A DNA stretch of 31,478 nucleotides from Lachnospiraceae bacterium (GTDB taxonomy: Bacteria > Bacillota > Clostridia > Lachnospirales > Lachnospiraceae): NCBI GenBank assembly GCA_900751785.1, contig CAADSM010000058.1, forward strand, positions 1-31,478, in the 5' to 3' direction. How positions within the stretch are numbered: position 1 is the first letter of the stretch; every line of letters starts with the position of its first letter. Under the pieces are notes generated by a model. The model was not told the DNA's origin and ran no database searches. It saw nothing but the letters and a program-made list of their open reading frames with translations. The translations under genes and the position numbers were made by a program. Positions 25,501 to 31,478 of this stretch are shown in pieces.

Positions 25501-28500
25501 ACCGGGAGCAGAAGCGACAGTCACACTGGACGGATTCCCGGCAGTGGAAAATGCGGCAGAAGGAACAGATTATCTCCTGGAGTTCAGCGTGACACTGAAA
25601 GAGGACCAGAACTGGGCAGGAGAATATTCGGGACATGCGGGAGATGAGATCGCATACGAGCAGTTTGAACTGGACTATGATCCTGTTGTGTCACGGCCGG
25701 CGATCGAAGTGGGCGATGACGCCTCCATTACGGCAGTGGAAGCGGATGACGCTTTGACAGTGACCGGAACAGACGAGGGAGATGAGTTCTCCGTAACATT
25801 TGATAAGAGTACAGGATATATCACCAACTATACAGTGAACGGCGATACGCTTCTCACAGAAGGACCGAAGCCGAATTATTTCCGCGCAAGGGTGAGCAAT
25901 GACCCGAACTTTACAGAGGAAATGAAAAATGCGGCAGATAATTTCTCGGTAGAGGAGTTTACGGTTGACGCAAAGGAGAAGGTGGTCACAGTCCATGCAG
26001 CGGGAACGATCACAACGCTGGATTCTCCGCAGAGCATAGACTATACGATTTATGCAAACGGCGATATCGTTGTGACAAATCAGTTCACTCCTGCCGATAA
26101 TACCGCAGTCGGAGATATCGCAAGGATCGGTATGAAGATGACGGTCCCGCAGCAGTATCAGGATGTGACATACTACGGACGCGGACCGGAGGAAAACTAT
26201 ATAGACAGAAAAACAGGCTCTCTGATCGGAGTGTACCACAGCACGGTGGAGGAGCTCTCAGAAGCGGCGAAATATACCCGCCCTCAGGAACACGGAAACA
26301 GGACTGATGTCAGATGGACAGCGCTCACAGACGGCGCCACAGGAAAGGGCATCATGGTCGCTGCGGCAGATACGATGGAGATAAGCGCGCTCCATTATGA
26401 TGCTGCGGAGATCAACAGAGTCTACAACAGCTATGGACATCCATACCAGGTTGAAAAGACAGAAGATACGATCCTGACAGTGGACTACGCGCAGCGCGGA
26501 CTTGGAAATGCAAGCTGCGGCCCGGGCCCGCTGGCTGAATATATCCTGAATCGGGGAGAGACTTATACTCATACATTCCGTATCACTCCGATCACGGAGG
26601 AATCCGCAGATGCAGGTGCATTTGTAAGCGCAAGGATGGAGAACAGCAAGCAGAATCCGGATTCTACCATGCCGATCTCTGACATTAAGATCGATGGTGT
26701 CTCACTTGCAGGATTCGAGCCTGCACGGACAGAGTATACGTATCAGCTGCTGAACAGAGAAAACCTTGTGATGCCGGAAGTGACGGCTGCTGCAACGGAT
26801 GAGCAGACAGAGGTGACTGTGACGCAGGCTGATGCGGACAATGATTACACAGCAGCCGTGACCGCCACATCTGCGTATGGGATCGAGAAGACGTATACGA
26901 TCAAGTTCGAGATCAAAGACGCGATCTATGTCAGCGATATGGAATGGCTTGTTGACAAGAGCGGCTACAGCGCAAATATGAGAGATCTGTGTACCTGCGG
27001 ACAGGAGCTTGGAGTGTGGGTAGACGGAGTGCAGACGCCGTTTGAAAAAGGTGTTGGATCTCACGCACCGTCAGAGGTGACATTCAATGTGGACGGCATG
27101 AACGCGACGAAATTTACAGCAGTTGCCGGAATCGGCATGGAACAGGGCGGAAACAGCAACGTCAACTTTATCGTGAAAGTGGACGGGAAAGAAGTGTGGC
27201 GTCAGGATGCGGTCACATTCAAGACATCTGTTCCTGTGGAGGTAGACATTACCGGAGCGAAGACGGTTTCGCTTATGACAGAGACCAATGGAGCAGATTC
27301 CAATGACCATGCAGTATGGGCGGATGCGAAGATCTTCAATGATGCAGAGCCTGTCGACGTGACCGCTCTTCAGGAAGAGCTGGATGCTTATGCCGAGCTG
27401 GAGCCGAATGCGGCAGATTATGCGAAGAACAGCTGGGATGCATACGCGGCTGCGGCATTGGAAGGAAAGGACAAGATCGATTCTGCTGATCAGGCAGAGA
27501 TCGATGCGGCAGCGGCAGCGATGAAAGCGGCAAGGGAAGCACTTGTATCACTGACAGGGCTGAAAGATGCATATGAAAAGTATAGTGCATACGATCCTGC
27601 TGTATATACGGAAGAGAGCTACCAGGCTATGAAGACAGCGCTGGCAGACGCAGAGAATGTACTGGCTGATCCGGCGGCGTCAAACGAGGATGTGACGGCT
27701 GCAATCGACGCGCTCGAGAAAGCGGAGGCAGGACTTGTGACTGTGACGGATGCATGCCGTGCAGAGCTGCTCCAGCTTGTACAGGCCTTTGAAGCAAAGA
27801 ATGAGGAAGACTATTCAGCGGCATCCTGGACAGCTTATGAAACGATGGCAGAAGAGGCACGCGTGCTGATGAATGATCCGGATGCGGCGGCAGAAGACAT
27901 GAAAGACATGAGCGATGAGCTCGCTGCAGCGGAAGAGGCCCTTATATATACTGCCGGGCTGAGAGACGCTGCGGCCGGATATGCGGATAAAGACCAGGTG
28001 AACTACACAGTGGATTCCTGGAAGCCAGTGGAAGAGGCAAGAGTGCTGATGCGCAGAACTTTAGACCCGGGCGATCCGGTGAGCCAGACAGAAGTGGATG
28101 AGGCGCTGAAGGCGCTTGAAGCGGCTGAACTGATCGATGTGTCAGAGCTGAAGCAGATCATTGCAGAGGCAGAAAAGGCGCAGAAGGAAGATTACGAGGA
28201 GGACGCATGGAACACTCTCCAAGGGCTTATTACGAAGATCAAGGAAGAAGTCCTTGTAAGGGGAACGGCTGAGGAGGTCGAGAAAGCCGCTGCGGATCTG
28301 TCAGCAGCGCTGGCAGATGTAAAAGATGACGAGCCGGAAGAACCGGATAAGCCGGATCCGCTGCCGCCGGAAGAGATACCGGGCGGCGGTACAGGCAGCA
28401 ATGGCAGCGGACAGGGCGGCGCAGACGGCGGACATGCCGGAAGCGGTTCCGGGGCAGGCAGTGCGGCAAAGACAGGCGACCAGACAGCGGGAATGCTTTG

Positions 28501-28570
28501 GATTTCCGTCGCAGGATTGCTCCTTGCTGCAGCTGCAGCGGCTGTGGCTGCAAGAAAGATCCGTTCGTGA
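22559..28570 (+). CDS. Giant cell-surface GH2 beta-galactosidase with LamG, NPCBM and FIVAR domains
   Basis: A 2003-residue secreted enzyme. Order: signal peptide (about 1-32), GH2 sugar-binding and sandwich domains (about 85-410), catalytic TIM barrel with acid/base Glu544 (WSLGNEA) and nucleophile Glu622 (QSEYSHAMGNG), and then a LamG/concanavalin-like domain (about 660-880) inserted inside the barrel. The insertion falls between FIWDWIDQ (651-658) and YGGDWG (889-894), which are nearly contiguous in LacZ. The LacZ C-terminal beta domain follows (GRGPEENYIDRKTG at 1208, QEHGNRTDVRW at 1243), then a cadherin-like sandwich (about 1372-1450), an NPCBM-type carbohydrate-binding domain (about 1456-1593), about five FIVAR-like repeats (1600-1920), a Pro/Gly-rich linker, AAKTGD (1969-1974), a TM helix and ARKIRS. 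It probably removes terminal galactose from host or dietary glycans at the cell surface; substrate is inferred. Confidence 0.93.
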   Translation: MNRKRVTAIVLAGTLICSPIFSIADGIIAHAADNQFNGEEWYDQIETVEINREPAHATFTPYEDAGQALAAEQTVFDSVDETSSPYYQTLNGDWSFKFAQRPADREKQVFGGEETAAYEENWDTEGWDTIKVPSTIQAQRDENGDFKYEKPLYVNQIYPWANYEAVDYNTNGTNKPVAPTVNNSVGQYKRTFTVPEDWDGRQVFVSFQGVESAFYLYINGQRVGYAEDSYTVDEFNITDYIHPGENTIAVEVYRWSTGSYLENQDFIRLSGIFRDVYLYSKNDVELRDFFVTTDLDDTYTDAVLNLEASVRSLDPEVSGTYTVEAQLYGQEDDTAIWDEPLSFDVNVEAGKATAEERADDKGQTASGSKEVTAPELWFADDPNLYRLLIQLKDPEGNVVETTCQRIGFREISKVDINEAGQEQAQINGKKLMIRGANRQEIDLYAGRAITRDTIIEDLKMMKAYNVNAIRTSHYPNNPFTYAVADELGLYICDEANLESHRGATEAGIPSDEPAWTNSTLDRTMNMVERDKNHASVIIWSLGNEATYQTYEMNENYALYVDSLWILERDPSRLRKYERDNRYTKGDRENSMVDIYSSQYWSVSSVESHVANTANKAPYIQSEYSHAMGNGVGNFKEYWDIFRTYENAQGGFIWDWIDQSIATPIRNTTVYYVKNPDGTTSQVSGSLVEGRNADDQALDGKVFIPAGDSLNANSEELTLAAWVKLDGMTGADQAIISKGDSGYNLKISRSGNQIEFFVDGWSAGTLTADFPEDKIGEWVYLVGTYADGQYTLYLDGEQIAQRSISKTAPLDDSSYQIGIGDDPEYNGRNFNGLIDGVQVLKKAMTADEVRQAYESGSYDGGDSVVYEMNFTADETVSESTDYEEGIYFGYGGDWGETVTDYDFCGNGLVNADRTPSAELTEVKKVQQEVSFYDDGEAENGQVRIVNEFLATNLQKYDISWRFLVDNGVLAEGTLTEEQKNIEPGAEATVTLDGFPAVENAAEGTDYLLEFSVTLKEDQNWAGEYSGHAGDEIAYEQFELDYDPVVSRPAIEVGDDASITAVEADDALTVTGTDEGDEFSVTFDKSTGYITNYTVNGDTLLTEGPKPNYFRARVSNDPNFTEEMKNAADNFSVEEFTVDAKEKVVTVHAAGTITTLDSPQSIDYTIYANGDIVVTNQFTPADNTAVGDIARIGMKMTVPQQYQDVTYYGRGPEENYIDRKTGSLIGVYHSTVEELSEAAKYTRPQEHGNRTDVRWTALTDGATGKGIMVAAADTMEISALHYDAAEINRVYNSYGHPYQVEKTEDTILTVDYAQRGLGNASCGPGPLAEYILNRGETYTHTFRITPITEESADAGAFVSARMENSKQNPDSTMPISDIKIDGVSLAGFEPARTEYTYQLLNRENLVMPEVTAAATDEQTEVTVTQADADNDYTAAVTATSAYGIEKTYTIKFEIKDAIYVSDMEWLVDKSGYSANMRDLCTCGQELGVWVDGVQTPFEKGVGSHAPSEVTFNVDGMNATKFTAVAGIGMEQGGNSNVNFIVKVDGKEVWRQDAVTFKTSVPVEVDITGAKTVSLMTETNGADSNDHAVWADAKIFNDAEPVDVTALQEELDAYAELEPNAADYAKNSWDAYAAAALEGKDKIDSADQAEIDAAAAAMKAAREALVSLTGLKDAYEKYSAYDPAVYTEESYQAMKTALADAENVLADPAASNEDVTAAIDALEKAEAGLVTVTDACRAELLQLVQAFEAKNEEDYSAASWTAYETMAEEARVLMNDPDAAAEDMKDMSDELAAAEEALIYTAGLRDAAAGYADKDQVNYTVDSWKPVEEARVLMRRTLDPGDPVSQTEVDEALKALEAAELIDVSELKQIIAEAEKAQKEDYEEDAWNTLQGLITKIKEEVLVRGTAEEVEKAAADLSAALADVKDDEPEEPDKPDPLPPEEIPGGGTGSNGSGQGGADGGHAGSGSGAGSAAKTGDQTAGMLWISVAGLLLAAAAAAVAARKIRS

Positions 28571-28596
28571 CAATACGGTCCGGTGGTAAAAAGCAG

Positions 28597-28629
28597 AGGA
28601 ATGGTGCAGATATCTGTACCATTCCTTTT
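28597..28629 (+). terminator. Intrinsic terminator after the beta-galactosidase gene
   Basis: AGGAATGGT (28597-28605) pairs with ACCATTCCT (28618-28626), and the stem can continue inward through CAGA/TCTG, followed by TTTTG. It ends the single-gene unit. Confidence 0.85.
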
Positions 28630-28641
28630 GTTGTAAATGAA
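28630..28641 (+). repeat. 12-nt direct repeat, right copy
   Basis: GTTGTAAATGAA is identical to 22400-22411 and follows the terminator T tract in the same way. The shared context extends to CTTTTG upstream, with a 2-nt difference. Confidence 0.45.
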
Positions 28642-28801
28642 TTTGGTAAATTATGGATTCCATTTATTTAAAGAATATGATATTCTGACTTTATCTGATG
28701 CGGAGAGCGTTCGGCTCTATCTGACCGCAGGAATGATCATTATTATTTCAGCCCCATTTTTCAGGGGATTTTCACAAAAGCAAGAAGAGAGACAGAGGTG
28801 A
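28637..28801 (+). CDS. Doubtful 54-residue hypothetical protein
   Basis: An open frame of 54 codons from ATG 28637 to TGA. The product begins MNLVNYGFHLFKEYDILTL, has one short hydrophobic stretch (AGMIIIISAPFF) and a polar tail (QKQEERQR). Against it: no ribosome binding site, a start only 8 nt past a terminator T tract, and no promoter. It could be a chance frame or the remnant of a decayed gene. No family recognised. Confidence 0.15.
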   Translation: MNLVNYGFHLFKEYDILTLSDAESVRLYLTAGMIIIISAPFFRGFSQKQEERQR

Positions 28802-28846
28802 TGCCATTGCAGAGATAAGTGACATAAGACTGAGCCGAATTTAACA

Positions 28847-28876
28847 TTGCAACATGGAAACAAGATGTATTATACT
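28847..28876 (+). promoter_or_regulatory. Promoter of the Rpn-like gene with a very short leader
   Basis: TTGCAA (28847-28852), an 18-bp spacer and TATACT (28871-28876). The predicted start near 28883 falls on or past the GGGAG ribosome binding site (28880-28884), only about 7 nt before the ATG. The mRNA may be nearly leaderless, or a different promoter is used. Confidence 0.5.
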
Positions 28877-28889
28877 TAAGGGAGATTAA

Positions 28890-29744
28890 ATGGAAAAAAC
28901 AAAACTACAATGGCATCCAGCCTTCGGTGCTGCATTACGTATTACTTTGCAGGATGAGATGAAGTATCTTGAGATGCACGAGGAACATCTGTTGAGCAAA
29001 AAGCCTCTTCAGATGGATATCCTTATTATTAAAAAGACGCAGGATATCCAGATAAAAAAGAAAATCGGGATGATTTTCAGAAAACATAATATTATAGAGT
29101 ATAAATCGCCTGAGGATAGTCTCAGTGTTAACGATTTTTATAAAGTATACGGTTACTCCTGGATTTATCAGTCTAATACAGACAGGGTGAAAGAAATTGA
29201 TCCAGAAGAACTGACACTTACATTTGCATGCAGCCATTATCCGAGAAAACTTCTGAGACATCTGGAAACTGTCAGAGGGATGCGCGCAGAGTATCAGGGA
29301 GGAGGAATATATTATCTCAAAGGAGACCCAATCCCCATGCAGCTTCTGATTACTCCAAAGCTGACATATAAAGAAAACTACTGGCTCCAAAGTATGCGGA
29401 CCGATCTGCAGGCAGGAGAAGAGATAAGAAAACTTGTGAGAGAATATGAAAAACACAGAAAATCGAAAGATCATGCCGCTGTGATGGATCTGATCACAAG
29501 GGCAAACTGGAAACAAATGGAGGTGGAAAAGAAGATGTGTGACGCATTAAAAGAATTATTTGCGGAAGAACTGAAAGAGGCGGACAGCAGAGGAAGAACA
29601 GAGGGAATAGAGCAGGGAATAGTGCGGGGGAAGCGTGAAATGATCCTTGCCTTCTTAAAAGCTGGTGCAGGGATTGATATCATAAAAGAGGCGAGCGGAT
29701 TAAACGAGGAACAGATTGAAGCAATCCGCAGAGAGATGAATTAA
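28890..29744 (+). CDS. Rpn-like PD-(D/E)XK nuclease family protein
   Basis: A 284-residue protein resembling the recombination-promoting nuclease / PD-(D/E)XK transposase-like families common in many copies in Lachnospiraceae. The nuclease core shows Asp43 (QMDILIIKK) and Glu70-x-Lys72 (IIEYKSP), followed by SVNDFYKVYGYSWIYQ. The C-terminus has the usual Gly-rich coil (RGRTEGIEQGIVRGKREM) and a helical tail (LAFLKAGAGIDIIKEASGLNEEQIEAIRREM). Rpn proteins cut DNA and raise RecA-independent recombination in E. coli; the role here is inferred. It is monocistronic with its own terminator and lies on an AT-richer patch than its neighbours, consistent with mobility. Confidence 0.8.
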   Translation: MEKTKLQWHPAFGAALRITLQDEMKYLEMHEEHLLSKKPLQMDILIIKKTQDIQIKKKIGMIFRKHNIIEYKSPEDSLSVNDFYKVYGYSWIYQSNTDRVKEIDPEELTLTFACSHYPRKLLRHLETVRGMRAEYQGGGIYYLKGDPIPMQLLITPKLTYKENYWLQSMRTDLQAGEEIRKLVREYEKHRKSKDHAAVMDLITRANWKQMEVEKKMCDALKELFAEELKEADSRGRTEGIEQGIVRGKREMILAFLKAGAGIDIIKEASGLNEEQIEAIRREMN

Positions 29745-29759
29745 AGGAAGGAAAAAAGA

Positions 29760-29804
29760 CAGGAAGCGGTGAAATAGCTCAGAACCGCTTCCTGTTTGTT
29801 TTTT
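29760..29804 (+). terminator. Intrinsic terminator after the Rpn-like gene
   Basis: CAGGAAGCGGT (29760-29770) and ACCGCTTCCTG (29784-29794) form a perfect 11-bp stem with a 13-nt loop, followed by TTTGTTTTTT. Confidence 0.93.
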
Positions 29805-29888
29805 AGGTTTTTGAGATTGATCCGGAAGGAGCCAGCAAACGCTGACAGCTCCTTTCAACTTCTGCTGTCCCGGTAGAATTTTTTTTGC

Positions 29889-29917
29889 TTGACTTTAGTC
29901 CGATTTCGTACTATACT
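29889..29917 (+). promoter_or_regulatory. Promoter of the MarR-ABC unit
   Basis: TTGACT (29889-29894), a 17-bp spacer and TATACT (29912-29917). The spacer is almost exactly the left arm of the inverted repeat and the -10 box fills its centre, so repressor binding would occlude the promoter completely. Predicted start near 29924. Confidence 0.82.
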
Positions 29918-29940
29918 CTCGGTACGAAATCGGACTAAAG
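29893..29940. promoter_or_regulatory. Perfect 19-bp-arm inverted repeat, probable MarR operator
   Basis: CTTTAGTCCGATTTCGTAC (29893-29911) is repeated exactly in inverse at 29922-29940, with a 10-nt centre. It ends at the GGAGG ribosome binding site of the MarR gene. MarR proteins usually repress their own promoter through such palindromes. Perfect arms of this length are longer than one MarR dimer needs, so two dimers or a looped arrangement are possible. Confidence 0.85.
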
Positions 29941-29947
29941 GAGGTCT

Positions 29948-30400
29948 ATGATGAAAATCCATCAGGAATATGAAGTACAGCAGTTTAACCGCCTGTATAA
30001 AGAGCTGGACGACATTTACCACGAGATCGCTTTGGCGATCGGGATATCAGACAGTGCCCTTGCAGTGCTGTATGTGGTCTGTACGCTGGGAGACGGGTGC
30101 CTGCAGAAGGACATCTGCAGGGAAGCATATGTGAGCAAGCAGACGATCAGTTCCTCGGTGCGCAACCTGGAGAGGAATGGCTTCCTCTATCTGGAGAAGA
30201 GCGGAAGGGACAAGCATATCTGCCTCACAGAAAAGGGCAGACAGTTTGTAGAACAGAAGATCCGCCCTGTGGTGGACATGGAGAACGGGGCGTTTCTGGA
30301 AATGAAACCGGACGAGCGTGCGGAGTTTATCCGCCTCTCACAGAAATACGTGGACCTGTTCGGCAAAAAAGAGAAAGAGCTTCTGGAGGTGCTGACATGA
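29948..30400 (+). CDS. MarR-family transcriptional regulator
   Basis: A 150-residue winged helix-turn-helix regulator. The recognition region is CLQKDICREAYVSKQTISSSVRNLERNGFLYLEKSGRDKHICLTEKGRQFV (about 52-102), with the wing at SGRDKHICLT. Flanking helices form the dimer domain. It probably represses its own promoter and the coupled ABC exporter, and is released by a drug-like ligand. Two adjacent ATGs (29948 and 29951) both suit the GGAGG at 29940-29944. Its stop overlaps the exporter start (ATGA). Confidence 0.92.
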   Translation: MMKIHQEYEVQQFNRLYKELDDIYHEIALAIGISDSALAVLYVVCTLGDGCLQKDICREAYVSKQTISSSVRNLERNGFLYLEKSGRDKHICLTEKGRQFVEQKIRPVVDMENGAFLEMKPDERAEFIRLSQKYVDLFGKKEKELLEVLT

Positions 30401-31478
30401 AGCTGATCCTTCATTTTCTAAAACCATACAGATGGCTCTGTGTGTTCACGATCCTCGCCATGCTCCTTGATGTGGCAGGAGGACTTCTTGTGCCAAGGCT
30501 TACCGCGGATATGATCAACATCGGGGTGGAGAGCGGGAATCTTGACTACATGATCAGGAAAGGGATCGCCATGCTGGCGGTCACAGTCTTTTCCGGAGCA
30601 GGCGCGCTGCTGGGAAGCTGGCTGTGCGCGGACCTGTCGGCAAAGATCGGGGAGGATATGAGGAATGCCGTCTATGAGAAGTCGCTTACGTTTTCAGCCC
30701 ATGACTTTGAACAGTTCGGCACAGGATCCATGATCACCCGGACACTGAATGATATCAATATCATCCAGCAGTCTGTGGTGTGGTGCATCCAGATGGTGCT
30801 GCCCGTGCCGGCGGTGTGTATCATGGGTGTGGGGATGGCGTTTGCCATTGACACAGTGATGGGATTCCTCCTGATCGGAGTGACGGCGCTGATCATTGCG
30901 CTGGCGCTCCTTGTGACCCGGAAGGCGTCCGAGATCTTCGGACGGCTCCAGCGTCTTCTTGACCGGATGAACGTGGTGCTCCGGGAAAATCTGACCGGAG
31001 TGAGGGTGATCCGTGCTTTCAATAAGGAGAAGGATGAAGAAAGGCGCATGCGGAAGACCTTCGAGGATTATGCAGAGACTGCGGTAAGTGCAAATCTCTT
31101 GTTTGCGGGGCTGGAGAGTACGGCGTTTTTCGTCATCAACATTGCCATCGTCGCCATCCTGTGGATCGGAGGAAACCGGATCGGCGCAGGATTTATGGAG
31201 ATCGGGGATATCACGGCGCTGACGGAATACTCTATCCTCATTCTGTTCTATATCATCATGGCACAGATGGTGATCATCCTTCTTCCAAGAGCAAGAGTGT
31301 GCATCGGGCGAATCCGGGAAGTGCTGGAGAAAGAGCCTGAGATCAAGGACGGAGAAGGAAGGATCGGACCAGCAGGGAATCCGGAAGACAAAGAGGCAGG
31401 CTGCCCCGCGGGTGCCGGGCGGGGAGCCCCCAAATTTTTCCAAGTCACCTTTCGCCTTTCGGGGGCGGGTGGGAATAC
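30397..31478 (+). CDS. Multidrug-type ABC exporter half-transporter, truncated by the contig end
   Basis: An open frame runs from ATG 30397 to the last base (about 360 codons, no stop). It has the type I exporter membrane domain: helices at about 12-32, 55-75, 128-150, 153-174, 240-262 and 277-297, with the conserved SLTFSAHDFEQFGTGSMITRTLND segment near 90 and LTGVRVIRAFNKEKDEERR near 198. It ends just as the nucleotide-binding domain should begin (KFFQVTFRLSG resembles the usual FxxVxFxYPG strand). The last 80 bases are GC-homopolymer rich and read as an atypical linker, probably reflecting poor sequence. A second half-transporter probably follows beyond the contig. Confidence 0.88.
   Translation, partial: MKLILHFLKPYRWLCVFTILAMLLDVAGGLLVPRLTADMINIGVESGNLDYMIRKGIAMLAVTVFSGAGALLGSWLCADLSAKIGEDMRNAVYEKSLTFSAHDFEQFGTGSMITRTLNDINIIQQSVVWCIQMVLPVPAVCIMGVGMAFAIDTVMGFLLIGVTALIIALALLVTRKASEIFGRLQRLLDRMNVVLRENLTGVRVIRAFNKEKDEERRMRKTFEDYAETAVSANLLFAGLESTAFFVINIAIVAILWIGGNRIGAGFMEIGDITALTEYSILILFYIIMAQMVIILLPRARVCIGRIREVLEKEPEIKDGEGRIGPAGNPEDKEAGCPAGAGRGAPKFFQVTFRLSGAGGN

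Larger units (their letters stand above)
28571..28889. other. Intergenic region beta-galactosidase to Rpn-like nuclease
   Basis: About 320 bases holding the terminator, the right-hand direct repeat, a 54-codon ORF (28637-28801) with no ribosome binding site, and a promoter at 28847-28876 for the next gene. The rest is AT-rich with no recognised element. Confidence 0.55.

Noticed and set aside
1..31478. CRISPR arrays, tRNA/rRNA genes, prophage or insertion sequences.
   Set aside because: No regularly spaced repeats, cloverleaf genes, phage structural genes or terminal-inverted-repeat transposase units were seen; the only nuclease-like gene is the Rpn-type protein.

Overview
The window looks like a 31.5 kb contig from a gut-type Lachnospiraceae (Clostridia). 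Reasons: moderate GC, strong GGAGG ribosome binding sites, many GTG/TTG starts, class I two-subunit fumarase, a Clostridia-style queA, an Rpn-like PD-(D/E)XK protein, and a very large FIVAR-repeat surface beta-galactosidase. Both ends carry homopolymer-rich, low-quality-looking sequence, so the window is probably a whole contig. The genus cannot be fixed from sequence alone.

Region 1 (72-1097) is the end of a housekeeping cluster: queA and its terminator.

Region 2 (about 1230-14118) is the centrepiece. A sigma-A promoter whose -35 box lies inside a perfect 18-bp Rex-like palindrome is followed by a leader containing an intrinsic terminator. Then come twelve co-directional genes: NAD-dependent malate/lactate dehydrogenase with an MDH-type specificity arginine; HdrB, HdrC and HdrA-like; MvhD/FlxD-like; two 4Fe-4S dicluster proteins (FlxC/FlxB-like); an NAD(P)H/FAD/[2Fe-2S] protein (FlxA-like); a soluble fumarate reductase pair (FrdB-like, FrdA-like); an AAEx-family carboxylate exchanger; and fumarase alpha and beta. 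A strong terminator closes the unit. Read together, this is oxaloacetate -> malate -> fumarate -> succinate -> export. A soluble Hdr-Flx flavin-based electron-bifurcation machine appears wired to a cytoplasmic, anchor-less, probably non-covalent-flavin fumarate reductase. I infer an NADH-dependent, ferredoxin-reducing (bifurcating) fumarate reductase under redox control. It resembles a methanogen thiol:fumarate reductase (TfrAB) whose HdrB-like half has been split off and joined to HdrAC-Flx.

Region 3 (14217-17663) holds a secreted C39-like cysteine peptidase, a convergent TIGR01212/YtqA radical SAM protein, and a two-gene unit (YjbR-DUF3795 fusion, then GyrI-like). It ends in a strong promoter, two hairpins and a terminator that could encode a roughly 60-nt RNA.

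Region 4 (17684-22397) is a SigY-like operon: ECF sigma factor with a candidate self-recognised promoter, a six-TM putative anti-sigma protein, an ABC ATPase, and two ABC-2-like permeases with large external loops. Nearly all junctions overlap.

Region 5 (22493-28629) is a single-gene unit for a 2003-residue surface GH2 beta-galactosidase with a LamG domain inserted inside the catalytic barrel, an NPCBM domain, FIVAR repeats and a KTGD/TM anchor. A 12-nt direct repeat brackets the unit.

Region 6 (28637-31478) holds a tiny hypothetical ORF, an Rpn-like nuclease, and a MarR regulator whose promoter sits inside a perfect 19-bp-arm inverted repeat. It is followed by a translationally coupled multidrug-type ABC exporter that runs off the contig.
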